Translations under genes and position numbers: made by a program | In this document: positions 27,527 to 38,751 of the stretch, piece by piece | Layout: the number at the start of each line of letters is the position of its first letter | Numbering within the stretch: position 1 is the stretch's first letter | NCBI RefSeq assembly: GCF_002234675.1 | Contig: NC_019879.2 | Span: 87,501 to 151,500 of the forward strand | Direction of reading: 5' to 3' | Source: Oryzias latipes | Taxonomy: Eukaryota > Chordata > Actinopteri > Beloniformes > Adrianichthyidae | Length of the DNA: 64,000 nt | Notes under the pieces: model-generated | Database searches by the model: none | What the model saw: only the letters and a program-made list of their open reading frames with translations | What the model was told of the DNA's origin: nothing

Positions 27527-30500
27527 GTTGGCCCCATCCTCCCTGACGATGTGGCCCCCATCCTTCCTGATAGTGTGGCCCCATCTTCTCTGATGGCATG
27601 GCCCCATCCTCCCTGATGTTGTGTGGCCCCCATCCTCCCTGACGATGTAGCCCCCATCCTCCCTGATGGTGTGGCCCCCATCCTCCCTGACGATGTGGCC
27701 CCCATCCTTCCTAATAGTGTGGCCCCCATCCTCCCTGATGGTGTGGCCCCCATCCTCCCTGATAGTGTGGCCCCCATCCTCCCTGAAGGTGTGGCCCCCC
27801 ATCCTTCCTGATGGTGTGGCCCCCATCCTCCCTGATGGTGTGGCCCCCATCCTCCCTGATAGTTTGGCCCCCATCCTCCCTGACGGTGTGGCCCCCATCC
27901 TCCCTGACGGTGTGGCCCCCATCCTCCCTGACGATGTGGCCCCTACCCTCCTGATGGTGTGGCCCCCATCCTCCCTGACGGTGTGGCCCCCATCCTCCCT
28001 GACGATGTGGCCCCTACCCTCCTGATGGTGTGGCCCCCATCCTCCCTGACGGTGTGGCCCCCATCCTCCCTGACGGTGTGGCCCCCATCCTCCCTGACGA
28101 TGTGGCCCCTACCCTCCTGAAGGTGTGGCCCCCATCCTCCCTGACGATGCGGCCCCCATCCTTCCTGATAGTGTGGCCCCATCCTCCCTGACGATGTGGC
28201 CCCCATCCTTCCTGATGGTGTGGCCCCCATCCTCCCTGACGGTGTGGCCTCTACCCTCCCGATGGTGTGGCCCCCATCTTCCCTGACGATGTGACCCCCA
28301 TCCTCTCTGATGGCGTGGCCCCATCCTCCCTGATGTTGTGTGGCCCCCATCCTCCCTGACGATGTAGCCCCAATCCTCCCTGATGGTGTGACCCCCATCC
28401 TCCCTGACGATGTGGCCCCCATCCTCCCTGACGATGTGGCCCCCATCCTTCCTAATAGTGTGGCCCCCATCCTCCCTGATGGTGTGGCCCCCATCCTCCC
28501 TGACGGTGTGGCCCCCCATCCTTCCTGATGGTGTGGCCCCCATCCTCCCTGATGGTGTGGCCCCCATCCTCCCTGATGGTGTGGCCCCCATCCTCCCTGA
28601 TAGTTTGGCCCCCATCCTCCCTGACGGTGTGGGCCCCATCCTCCCTGACGATGTGGCCCCTACCCTCCTGACGGTGTGGCCCCCATCCTCCCTGACGATG
28701 TGGCCCCTACCCTCCTGATGGTGTGGCCCCCATCCTCCCTGACGGTGTGGCCCCCATCCTCCCTGACGGTGTGGCCCCCATCCTCCCTGACGATGTGGCC
28801 CCCATCCTTCCTGATGGTGTGGCCCCATCCTCCCTGACGATGTGGCCCCCATCCTCCCTGACGGTGTTGCCTCTACCCTCCTGATGGTGTGGCCCCCATC
28901 CTCCATGATAGTGTGGCCCCCATCCTCCCTGACGGTGTGGCCCCCCATCCTCCCTGATGGTGTGGCCCCCATCCTCCCTGATGGTGTGGCCCCCATCCTC
29001 CCTGACGATATGGCCCCCATCCTTCCTAATAGTGTGGCCCCCATCCTCCCTGATGGTGTGGCCCCCATCCTCCCTGACGGTGTGGCCCCCCATCCTTCCT
29101 GATGGTGTGGCCCCCATCCTCCCTGACGGTGTGGCCCCCATCCTTCCTGACGATGTGGCCCCCATCCTCCCTGACGGTGTGGCCCCCATCCTTCCTGACG
29201 GTGTGGCCCCCATCCTCCCTGACGGTGTGGCCCCCATCCTCCCTGATGGTGTGGCCCCCATCCTCCCTGATAGTTTGGCCCCCATCCTCCCTGATGGTGT
29301 GGCCCCCATCCTCCCTGACGGTGTGGCCCCCATCTTCCCTGACGGTGTGGCCCCTACCCTCCTGATGGTGTGGCCCCCATCCTCCCTGACAGTGTGGCCC
29401 CCATCCTCCTTGACGGTGTGGCCCCCATCCTCCCTGATAGTGTGGCCCCCATCCTCCCTGACGGTGTGGCCCCCATCCTCCCTGACGATGTGGCCCCTAC
29501 CCTCCTGATGGTGTGGCCCCCATCCTCCCTGACGGTGTGGCCCCCCATCCTTCCTGATGGTGTGGCCCCATCCTCCCTGACGATGTGGCCCCCATCCTTC
29601 CTGATGGTGTGGCCCCCATCCTCCCTGACGGTGTGGCCTCTACCCTCCCGATGGTGTGGCCCCCATCTTCCCTGACGGTGTGGCCCCCATCCTCCTTGAC
29701 GGTGTGGCCCCCATCCTCCCTGACAGTGTGGCCCCCATCCTCCTTGACGGTGTGGCCCCCATCCTCCCTGATAGTGTGGCCCCCATCCTCCCTGACGGTG
29801 TGGCCCCCATCCTCCCTGACGATGTGGCCCCTACCCTCCTGATGGTGTGGCCCCCATCCTCCCTGACGATGCGGCCCCCATCCTTCCTGATGGTGTGGCC
29901 CCATCCTCCCTGACGATGTGGCCCCCATCCTTCCTGATGGTGTGGCCCCCATCCTCCCTGACGGTGTGGCCTCTACCCTCCCGATGGTGTGGCCCCCATC
30001 CTCCCTGACGATGTGGCCCCCATCCTTCCTGATGGTGTGGCCCCCATCCTCCCTGACGGTGTGGCCTCTACCCTCCCGATGGTGTGGCCCCCATCCTCCC
30101 TGACGGTGTGGCCCCCATCCTTCCTGATGGTGTGGCCCCCATCCTCCCTGATGGTGTGGCCTCTACCCTCCCGATGGTGTGGCCCCCATCCTCCCTGATG
30201 GTGTGGCCTCTCCCCTCCCGATGGTGTGGCCCCCATCCTCCCTGACGGTGTGGCCCCCATCCTTCCTGATGGTGTGGCCTCTACCCTCCCGATGGTGTGG
30301 CCCCCATCCTTCCTGATGGTGTGGCCCCCATCCTCCCTGACGGTGTGGCCTCTACCCTCCCGATGGTGTGGCCCCCATCCTCCCTGACGGTGTGGCCCCC
30401 ATCCTTCCTGATGGTGTGGCCCCCATCCTCCCTGACGGTGTGGCCTCTACCCTCCCGATGGTGTGGCCCCCATCCTCCCTGACGGTGTGGCCCCCATCCT

Positions 30501-30882
30501 CCCTGACGGTGTGGCCTCTACCCTCCCGATGGTGTGGCCCCCATCCTCCCTGACGGTGTGGCCCCCATCCTCCCTGATGGTGTGGCCTCTACCCTCCCGA
30601 TGGTGTGGCCCCCATCCTCCCTGATGGTGTGGCCTCTACCCTCCCGATGGTGTGGCCCCCATCCTCCCTGATGGTGTGGCCTCTACCCTCCCGATGGTGT
30701 GGCCCCCATCCTTCCTGATGGTGTGGCCCCCATCCTCCCTGACGGTGTGGCCTCTCCCCTCCCGATGGTGTGGCCCCCATCCTCCCTGACGGTGTGGCCC
30801 CCATCCTTCCTGACGGTGTGGCCCCCATCCTCCCTGACGGTGTGGCCCCCATCCTTCCTGATGGTGTGGCCCCCATCCTTCC
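27527..30882. repeat. 24-bp minisatellite array, about 140 units
   Basis: The unit is 24 bp with core TGGCCCCCATCCTCCCTGAC. Many units differ only at a few sites (GACG/GATG/GATA; CTCC/TTCC). Between about 29.6 and 30.7 kb the array has a 71-bp higher-order period (24+24+23) marked by a CCTCTACCCTCCCGATG variant. A block near 27596 recurs near 28312, showing segmental duplication of about 715 bp. Because 24 is divisible by three, long proline- or glycine-rich open frames run through it on both strands. They are by-products of the repeat and show no sign of being genes. Confidence 0.95.
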
Positions 30883-31010
30883 TGACCTCAACCCTTGTGA
30901 GAACCTGTGGAGAATCCTCAATCCAAAAATCTATGAGGGTGGGGGGCAGGTCCCATCCAATCAGCTCTGGGGGCTGTTCTGACATCCTGCAGAGAAATTC
31001 AAGCAGAAAC
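30880..31010 (+). pseudogene. Tc1-like transposase C-terminal fragment
   Basis: Straight after the minisatellite the plus strand encodes 'PDLNPCENLWRILNPKIYEGG'-like sequence, interrupted soon after. This matches the Tc1 transposase C-terminal block around 'SPDLNPIENLW', whose Glu is the last member of the catalytic DDE triad. The Glu is still present. Nothing of the N-terminal half of the transposase is seen to the left, where the array sits instead. Confidence 0.75.
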
Positions 31011-31629
31011 TCCAAAAAGTCCGGAGTTCAAAGGATGAAAAATGTGAAGCTGCTCAGAAATCAGAGCTGCTGTTCAGATGGAGCTGAACTCTGAAGATGT
31101 CAGTCATTCATGTGGAACAGTAGATCTGAAGGGTTTTAGTTTGTTCAATAATATTTCATATTTACTCCAACGGTCAGTGACTCTCATTTGCATGGGGGCT
31201 GTTCATCCCCACATTAAGAGGCCCCAGAGGACCCAGCAGCATGAGATCTGAACCGGGTCAGAACCAAAAACCTCAGATTCCCTCTAACCTGTAACTTTAC
31301 TCTCTTCTGCTCTTTAATGACCGTTTCATTAAATCATGTTTCTTTGTGATGTTTGTTTTTGTCGTCCTTCACACTAATGTGTTGGTTTTGTGTTAAACCT
31401 GCAGCTGAAAAACACAATCAGACCTGATGTGAATGACTGCTGTTGATGCAAACCTGCAGAGCTGTGGGGGGGCAGAAGGTTCATGGGTTTGGGGCTGGAC
31501 ACTGGAGCACAGCAGGGGGGGTGTCTGCTGTAAATCAAATCCAATCAAACTGTGTTGGTAAATCACACAAAGCGCTGTGCAAAGGACAAACATTTCCCAA
31601 TTTAAAAAACCGAGAGCAAAACAAAAACC

Positions 31630-31666
<37 letters not shown>

Positions 31667-33516
31667 ACACAAACACACACAAGTTGTAATAAAACATAAA
31701 ATGATTCATTTAAAAAGATGTAAAGTGAAACTCTGGCTTGATAATGAAGCAGGAAAAGGTTGTTTTGGGGAACCGTCCACACTGGTCCATACTGCACCCC
31801 CTCCCCATACTGCTGCAAAGAGCCAGACCCCCCCACCGCAAAGACCCTGTTTACTGAGAACGTCCCCACTGGTGTGGAGGATCTTCATGAGGAAATCATG
31901 GAGTGAGAACCACATGGAGAAGGAATGAAGTAAATGAAACTAATGAATCACTGGATCAATAAACACACAGAAAACTGCAGGATCCAGATTCCAGCTGTGA
32001 GTGGAAAACTCTAGTTTGCTTTGAAGTGGGGAGGGGGGCAGTTTGGACCTTGGATCCGGGACGTGTGGAATGTCAGCGGCTGGTGAGCCTATTAGCACAT
32101 GACACTTGTAGCTCGCACCTCCATGGGAGTGGGAGGGGCCAGGCTTCTGCTTTACAGGCAAGAAATTCCCCATCTTCATGTTTTTGGACCCCCCAGAACA
32201 GAAAATCCCAGAAAAGGACTGAGGACGGTGTCATCCAACGGTCTCCCCCCGCTAACAGACCTGAAGGAGCTTTAAATTAATCACCACACGTTGCATTCAG
32301 CTGTGATCCATGCCCCCCTCCCTCTGGGACAGCTCTGTTGGAGGGAAATGCCCCCCTCCTTCTGTTCTTTTCATATCCTTCATGACAGGCAGAGCACCGT
32401 TGTTTTGGGGCGGGGGTACCATCAGAACGAGCTCAGACCAGGAAGGTAATGCTACTTCATCTTCACCATGCTGACCTTTGACCTGCAGGATTCCCAAAAC
32501 CCCCGTCTTCATTCCCGCTGTGGCCAGGTGGGACGGCGTGGAGCTAAAGTCATCGTCACACCGAGCTGAACCAAAGTCCAGGTCCCACTTTTGTCCTGGT
32601 GTTCTGTTCGGTCCAAAGCAGAGTTCAGGTGAACTTTTCCTAACAGATCCGAGGAAAGCAGCTGAACAGAACATAGAACCACAGAATCCCACTGGACTGA
32701 ATGTGGTTCTTGATGTCAGCTCCATCCAGGAACATTTAGAGAAGCCTTTCTGGTAGAAACTACAGACGCAGGTCGCAGTAGAGGAAGGAGGAGCCTGTTT
32801 TTCTCAGAGACATCCACGCCGTTTGCAGAGCGTCGGTAACTCTAGCTGTCCGGCTTCAGGCCTCGATGTGACCGTCAGAATCCGGCGTGAGGTCATGAGG
32901 TCATGGAATGAATGCTTCTGCCTCATTGGCTCCCTCTGGACTGCTTATGCCGACACCAAACCCAAACGGCTGAAGGCCCGTCACTGGCTCAACGCCTCAT
33001 GCTGTCTGCATTAAAGAGCTGAAGTGTAACTTCTGAATTTTTCTGAAGGCTTCTTGCTAGTTTGTCAGAATGAGATGAAGTGTCTAGAACAGGAAGAATG
33101 ATCATCAGCGTTAATCATCAGATTACAGCTCTCCTCCTCCTAGAGCTCCTTCACTTAAACTGGTTCCAGCAGGTTTACAGGCAAAATGCATCAAGGAAAA
33201 ACAACCGTAACGCTGAAATGATTAATCCAAAAGGCTTTTGGATTCATCGTTACACCCCCAAGTGCTGAGAGATTGACAGGGTCAAAGGTCATAGAGAGTA
33301 GAGTAAAACTGCCTCTGGAGTTTTTCCTGTGTCATATTTAATGTCAGACGTTCCACAGCAAGCAGTCTGAGTGGAATGACTAAAACTGAGAAAAGGAACT
33401 TCTGAATCATCGACTGATTGCTCGACGTTCACCTTGAAGATGACAGGAAGAACACCTGTTGGCCTGGAAGCGTCCAAAAACATGCTTCACAGGTTCACTG
33501 GTTCCTCTAAAAGTCC
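31011..33516. other. intergenic, no gene seen
   Basis: Holds a (CA)n run at about 31632-31682 and otherwise unremarkable sequence. Open frames are short and unlike any known protein. Confidence 0.5.
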
Positions 33517-33668
33517 CTGGGTGTGAATGTGAGCATGCATGGGTGTGTGATCAGTGGAGACTGGCAATCTGTCCAGGATGTCCCCCGCCTACGCCTGCGA
33601 GGGGCTGGATAGGCTCCAGCAGCCCTGTGACCCTAAAGGGACAAACGGGTTTAGAAGATGGATGAGTG
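33517..33668 (+). mobile_element. L2-like tail of a SINE/LINE, plus strand
   Basis: Reads 'GGGTGTGAATGTGAGCATG', then 'GGCTGGATAGGCTCCAGCAG', then 'GGGTTTAGAAGATGGATGA'. This is the L2-type 3' tail shared with the SINE at 7.7 kb, here without its tRNA head. Confidence 0.65.
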
Positions 33669-33960
33669 AAGGAGGAGCAGCTTCAGGGAAACTACCCTGA
33701 GGGGGGAGCTGCAGGCTGCAGACCAACTGATGGAGGTACAGGAAGGTAGAGATGGAGAGACAAGGTGAGGGAGCTGATCCATCCCCCTGTGCAGACGCAG
33801 ACGCAGACGCTGCAGGAGGAGCTGCAACAGTCTGCATCTCATGTACAATCACTGTGAAGCAACGACGTCTAGTGAAAACACCTGGAAGGTTGAATTCCTC
33901 TCATGATGCCAAACAGTTATCCTTTGGGTTTCTGCAGCACCCATGATCGGCTGAAATGAT

Positions 33961-35872
33961 GCAGCACATGTGGACCGTTTGCTGCACATGTGGACCGTTT
34001 GCTGCACATGTGGACCGTTTGCTGCACATGTGGACCGTTTGCTGCACATGTGGACCGTTTGCAGCACATGTGGACCGTTTGCTGCACATGTGGACCGTTT
34101 GCTGCACATGTGGACCGTTTGCTGCACATGTGGACCGTTTGCAGCACATGTGGACCGTTTGCTGCACATGTGGACCGTTTGCAGCACATGTGGACCGTTT
34201 GCTGCACATGTGGACCGTTTGCTGCACATGTGGACCGTTTGCTGCACATGTGGACCGTTTGCAGCACATGTGGACCGTTTGCTGCACATGTGGACCGTTT
34301 GCTGCACATGTGGACCGTTTGCTGCACATGTGGACCGTTTGCTGCACATGTAGACCGTTTGCAGCACATGTGGACCGTTTGCAGCACATGTGGACCGTTT
34401 GCTGCACATGTGGACCGTTTGCTGCACATGTGGACCGTTTGCAGCACATGTGGACCGTTTGCTGCACATGTGGACCGTTTGCAGCACATGTGGACCGTTT
34501 GCTGCACATGTGGACCGTTTGCTGCACATGTGGACCGTTTGCAGCACATGTGGACCGTTTGCTGCACATGTGGACCGTTTGCTGCACATGTAGACCGTTT
34601 GCAGCACATGTGGACCGTTTGCTGCACATGTGGACCGTTTGCTGCACATGTGGACCGTTTGCTGCACATGTAGACCGTTTGCAGCACATGTGGACCGTTT
34701 GCTGCACATGTGGACCGTTTGCAGCACATGTGGACCGTTTGCAGCACATGTGGACCGTTTGCAGCACATGTGGACCGTTTGCAGCACATGTGGACCGTTT
34801 GCTGCACATGTAGACCGTTTGCTGCACATGTGGACCGTTTGCAGCACATGTGGACCGTTTGCTGCACATGTGGACCGTTTGCAGCACATGTGGACCGTTT
34901 GCTGCACATGTAGACCGTTTGCTGCACATGTGGACCGTTTGCAGCACATGTGGACCGTTTGCTGCACATGTGGACCGTTTGCAGCACATGTGGACCGTTT
35001 GCAGCACATGTGGACCGTTTGCAGCACATGTGGACCGTTTGCAGCACATGTGGACCGTTTGCAGCACATGTGGACCGTTTGCTGCACATGTAGACCGTTT
35101 GCTGCACATGTGGACCGTTTGCAGCACATGTGGACCGTTTGCAGCACATGTGGACCGTTTGCAGCACATGTGGACCGTTTGCTGCACATGTAGACCGTTT
35201 GCTGCACATGTGGACCGTTTGCAGCACATGTGGACCGTTTGCTGCACATGTGGACCGTTTGCAGCACATGTGGACCGTTTGCAGCACATGTGGACCGTTT
35301 GCAGCACATGTGGACCGTTTGCTGCACATGTGGACCGTTTGCTGCACATGTGGACCGTTTGCTGCACATGTGGACCGTTTGCAGCACATGTGGACCGTTT
35401 GCTGCACATGTGGACCGTTTGCAGCACATGTGGACCGTTTGCTGCACATGTGGACCGTTTGCTGCACATGTGGACCGTTTGCTGCACATGTGGACCGTTT
35501 GCTGCACATGTGGACCGTTTGCTGCACATGTGGACCGTTTGCTGCACATGTGGACCGTTTGCAGCACATGTGGACCGTTTGCTGCACATGTGGACCGTTT
35601 GCAGCACATGTGGACCGTTTGCTGCACATGTGGACCGTTTGCTGCACATGTGGACCGTTTGCTGCACATGTGGACCGTTTGCTGCACATGTGGACCGTTT
35701 GCTGCACATGTGGACCGTTTGCTGCACATGTAGACCGTTTGCAGCACATGTGGACCGTTTGCTGCACATGTGGACCGTTTGCTGCACATGTGGACCGTTT
35801 GCAGCACATGTGGACCGTTTGCAGCACATGTGGACCGTTTGCAGCACATGTGGACCGTTTGCAGCACATGTG
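33961..35872. repeat. 20-bp satellite, 95 units plus a 12-bp partial unit
   Basis: The unit is GCTGCACATGTGGACCGTTT, in perfect 20-bp register for 1.9 kb. Only two sites vary: base 3 (T or A) and base 12 (G or A). The base-12 A variant occurs in eight units (starting 34341, 34581, 34661, 34801, 34901, 35081, 35181, 35721) and always together with T at base 3. Each unit contains the palindrome CACATGTG, an E-box-type sequence. The minus strand is stop-free in all three frames, which creates spurious frames of about 650-730 codons. These are not genes. Confidence 0.98.
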
Positions 35873-37029
35873 CTTCTCTGTCTTTTTCTTCAGTCCTGGT
35901 TGTCTGCATTGATTCTCTGTGTGACCCCTGAAAGCAGCTGGATGAAGGTCACGGTTCCAGCCTCGTCTCACTAGCATAACCACGGCCTTGGCCGTCTGTG
36001 TCGCTAAAGCCTTTTGGGAAGCCAGGCAGGCAGGAGCCTCTGAGCGGGACGGACAGAGGGTCCCGTCTTCTTCAAGGTAAATCCCCCCACAAGACTCGAA
36101 GCAGCAGATCTGCTTCAATCACAGCTCTGACGCCAGTAAATGTGAGGACAGGAACCACACCAGAACCTGCTCCAGGGGATTCAGACTCCAAAGTTTGAGT
36201 GAACCGGATGTGTCAGTTGTTGGTCATCCAAACATTTTCTGTGTTGAGTTCGTTAGAGCCGTTAGATCTGAAACCTTCCATTTGATATTCATGACAACAC
36301 CTGGAATAAAACTAAGCTTTAGAGAAACTAAAGGTGGTCACATGGCTCCAGGGGAAAACAAGCAAAATAAAGACGTTGGAGCATCTGCAGCTGACTGTAG
36401 ATGAAGGGAGGGTTTTGAACCAGCACCTCCTCAGGTGGATGATGTCGTTCCTGCCAGTGTTGGATCAGAAAAATGAAGGTATCCGGGCCCAGAGCGAGCG
36501 AGCATCCATCCAAAGTGATCATCCTGATGGACCATCCTGATCCAACTCCTATGGTGGGGGTCGAAGACAGAACCCTGGGTGTCCTGCAACAGGTGAACAG
36601 AAGCTCCGCCTCCTTCCTGATGGCGAAACACATGTTGGTCAAACGTTTGGTTCAGCTTTTTATGCAAAAGTTGTTTCTCTCCAAAATAAAACACAAAAAA
36701 AAAAAACCACTGGAGGTGGCATGGCCTGGCATAGAATAGAATAGAATAGAACAGAATAGAATAGAATAGAATAGAATAGAATAGAATAGAATAGAATAGA
36801 ATAGAATAGAATAGATAATAGAGCAGAACAGAATGTGCTGTGAAAGCTGTTTGCTCAGAGTGACTCACACTGACCCTGACTGCAGCCCATACCATCACAC
36901 CTCCACCTCACAGTGTAGAGTCATTTTTACACCTTTCTGGTGCTGAGCAGAGATTCTGTGATGAACCAAAGGTCTGAACCTGTTCATCCACTTTGAGCTT
37001 TTGGCTAACCTCAGCCTTTTAGAAACACC
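35873..37029. other. intergenic; AATAG pentanucleotide array inside
   Basis: About 16 copies of an AATAG unit lie at 36731-36813, with two one-base interruptions. The rest is unremarkable. No gene is seen. Confidence 0.7.
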
Positions 37030-37860
37030 AGCAGATTCTAAGTTACTTTATGTTTCAAGTTGTTTATTGGACATTATTGATAATGGATATGAAAACGTTC
37101 CTGTTTAAATGTCAACAGAGTTGATGTCTGAGCCTCGTCTGCTCTCTCCCATTAATGCTCCTGTGGGGAATTCTGTCCAGTTATTCCAGGAAAACAGTAA
37201 ATGCATCATTTCTAATGAACATTGTTCCACTTCCTCCCAGCATGTCTTATTGGACATGTTTGTAGAAGATGCTGCATGGAAGTTCTTGATCAATAAAGTA
37301 AAAGACATTTATTTTAGGATTATTTACCAGCTAAAATGTTGATTCAAAATAGATTGAGATGAAACATTGATACTCTCTAGTTTTTGCTGCTATTCCCCGG
37401 AAACAGTCATCCATCTTTTCTGGTATTGTCCTCATATTAAAGTGTTTTGGCGGAAGATTTGTGATTTCATTCATGACCAAATTGATGCTTGTTTTGTTTT
37501 ATTCTGGAAGATGTTTTGTTGGGTCTTCTATCAAAGAATTTACTGAAGGACTCTGGGTTACTTTAAATCTCTGGCTCATTTTGGACAATTTTCATATCCA
37601 CAACATTTTCTGGACCAAAACCTTGTTTCAGTTTTTATATTAATAGTATTTGTAATTCTGAGAAGCAAAAAGTGATCAAATCTCTGTCTGTATGTGAAAT
37701 ATTCAATACTTTGTCCTAAAACCTTGACTTTTTTCTATTTTAATTCTTGCTTTTTTCACATATGTGTGTTTTATATTTGCAATTGCGTTCTTGTTGCAAA
37801 CCTGAATGTGAATTTATGCAAAATGGCATCATAAAGTTTATTTTAAAGAAAAAATTTTAA
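37030..37860 (+). pseudogene. L1-type LINE 3' end (ORF2 C-terminus and 3'UTR)
   Basis: At about 37376-37530 the plus strand encodes 'SFCCYSPETVIHLFWYCPHI' followed by 'FWRKICDFI'. This is the cysteine/histidine-containing C-terminal block of L1 ORF2 (C-x2-C ... H-x4-C, with ET..HLFW). Upstream, 'WKFLINKVKDIYFRIIYQL' lies in another frame, so at least one frameshift or stop separates them. The AT-rich stretch to about 37860 would be the 3'UTR. The 5' part is absent, as is usual for truncated L1 copies. Left edge is approximate. Confidence 0.6.
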
Positions 37861-37880
37861 CAGTTTTCATTCACTCCAAC

Positions 37881-38013
37881 CGCCACCAGCACCGGGCGCG
37901 TGCACACGGACAAGCGCCACCAGCACCGGGCGCGTGCACACGGACAAGCGCCACCAGCACCGGGCGCGTGCACACGGACAAGCGCCACCAGCACCGGGCG
38001 CGTGCACACGGAC
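37881..38013. repeat. 34-bp GC-rich minisatellite, four units
   Basis: Four near-identical tandem copies with core CACCGGGCGCGTGCACACGG. Confidence 0.95.
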
Positions 38014-38366
38014 CCAAACTTAATGCTCAGATGTTCATTCTGATCAATATTCTTATTGGATCAGTGTTCCATCTGCAGACACAGGAAGGACACTTTCGTG
38101 GAAGTTGCGTGTTTTTTTCACGGAACAGCTGGGCGCGTGGCGTGACCGTGTCATTCACCTCTGAACATCCAGTTCAGTCCTGCCTGATGAGCAGCTTCTG
38201 GCCGAGCAGAAGAGGATATTCCGGTACATTCAAGATTACGGATTACCTCCTCCAGGAGGTGGGGGGGGGGGGGGGGGGGGCATCCTCACATCCCTTCGTT
38301 GGAGTTTTTGATCCAGAACTTTCCGTCTTTGTCATGTCAGGGTTCAGGAGCTGTGCTGCTGCCCCG

Positions 38367-38379
38367 CCACTAGATGGCG
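38367..38379 (+). promoter_or_regulatory. candidate CTCF site
   Basis: CCACTAGATGGCG fits the core consensus CCASYAGRKGGCR at every position. The same 13-mer recurs at 38739. Binding is not shown by sequence alone. Confidence 0.35.
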
Positions 38380-38738
38380 GCAGAACTGAACCTTCCGGTT
38401 GAAGCACAGAGGTCACCGGTTTGACTCACGTTAGAAACGTTGATGTTTTTAAACATCCGGTTCTGTCTGAGGCCTCCTGTTGTTTCTGGTTCTGTTGCTC
38501 TGAACAACAAAAAGCTCATGAATGCCGGGGGGGGGGGGGGGGGGGGGCAAGGATCCTTTCTAGTCATGTATGTGGTGGAGTTTGCTGTGGCGGGTTTACA
38601 GGGATTGTAGTGGGGGGGGGGGGGGGGGGGGGGCGAAAACCATCAAATGAAACCAGTACATGTTCCACAAATGTGTCAAACTATGAAGACAAAAACCTGA
38701 AAGTCATTTCAATGAAAATAACAGGCTTCATCAAAGCG

Positions 38739-38751
38739 CCACTAGATGGCG
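38739..38751 (+). promoter_or_regulatory. candidate CTCF site, second copy
   Basis: Identical to the motif at 38367 and in the same orientation, with different flanks, so the pair is not a simple local duplication. Confidence 0.35.

Noticed and set aside
27527..30882. CRISPR array
   Set aside because: Repeats are contiguous with no unique spacers, and the sequence is eukaryotic. The same holds for the 20-bp satellite and the RFTN2 intron array.
27494..30921. Pro-rich and Gly-rich frames of up to 319 codons
   Set aside because: The 24-bp unit is divisible by three, so open frames follow automatically on both strands. No start context, splice sites or homology supports a gene.
33849..36118. 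Open frames of 650-730 codons on the minus strand
   Set aside because: They arise because the 20-bp satellite unit has no stop in any minus frame. All three frames are open at once and encode the same peptide repeat, so there is no sign of a real protein.
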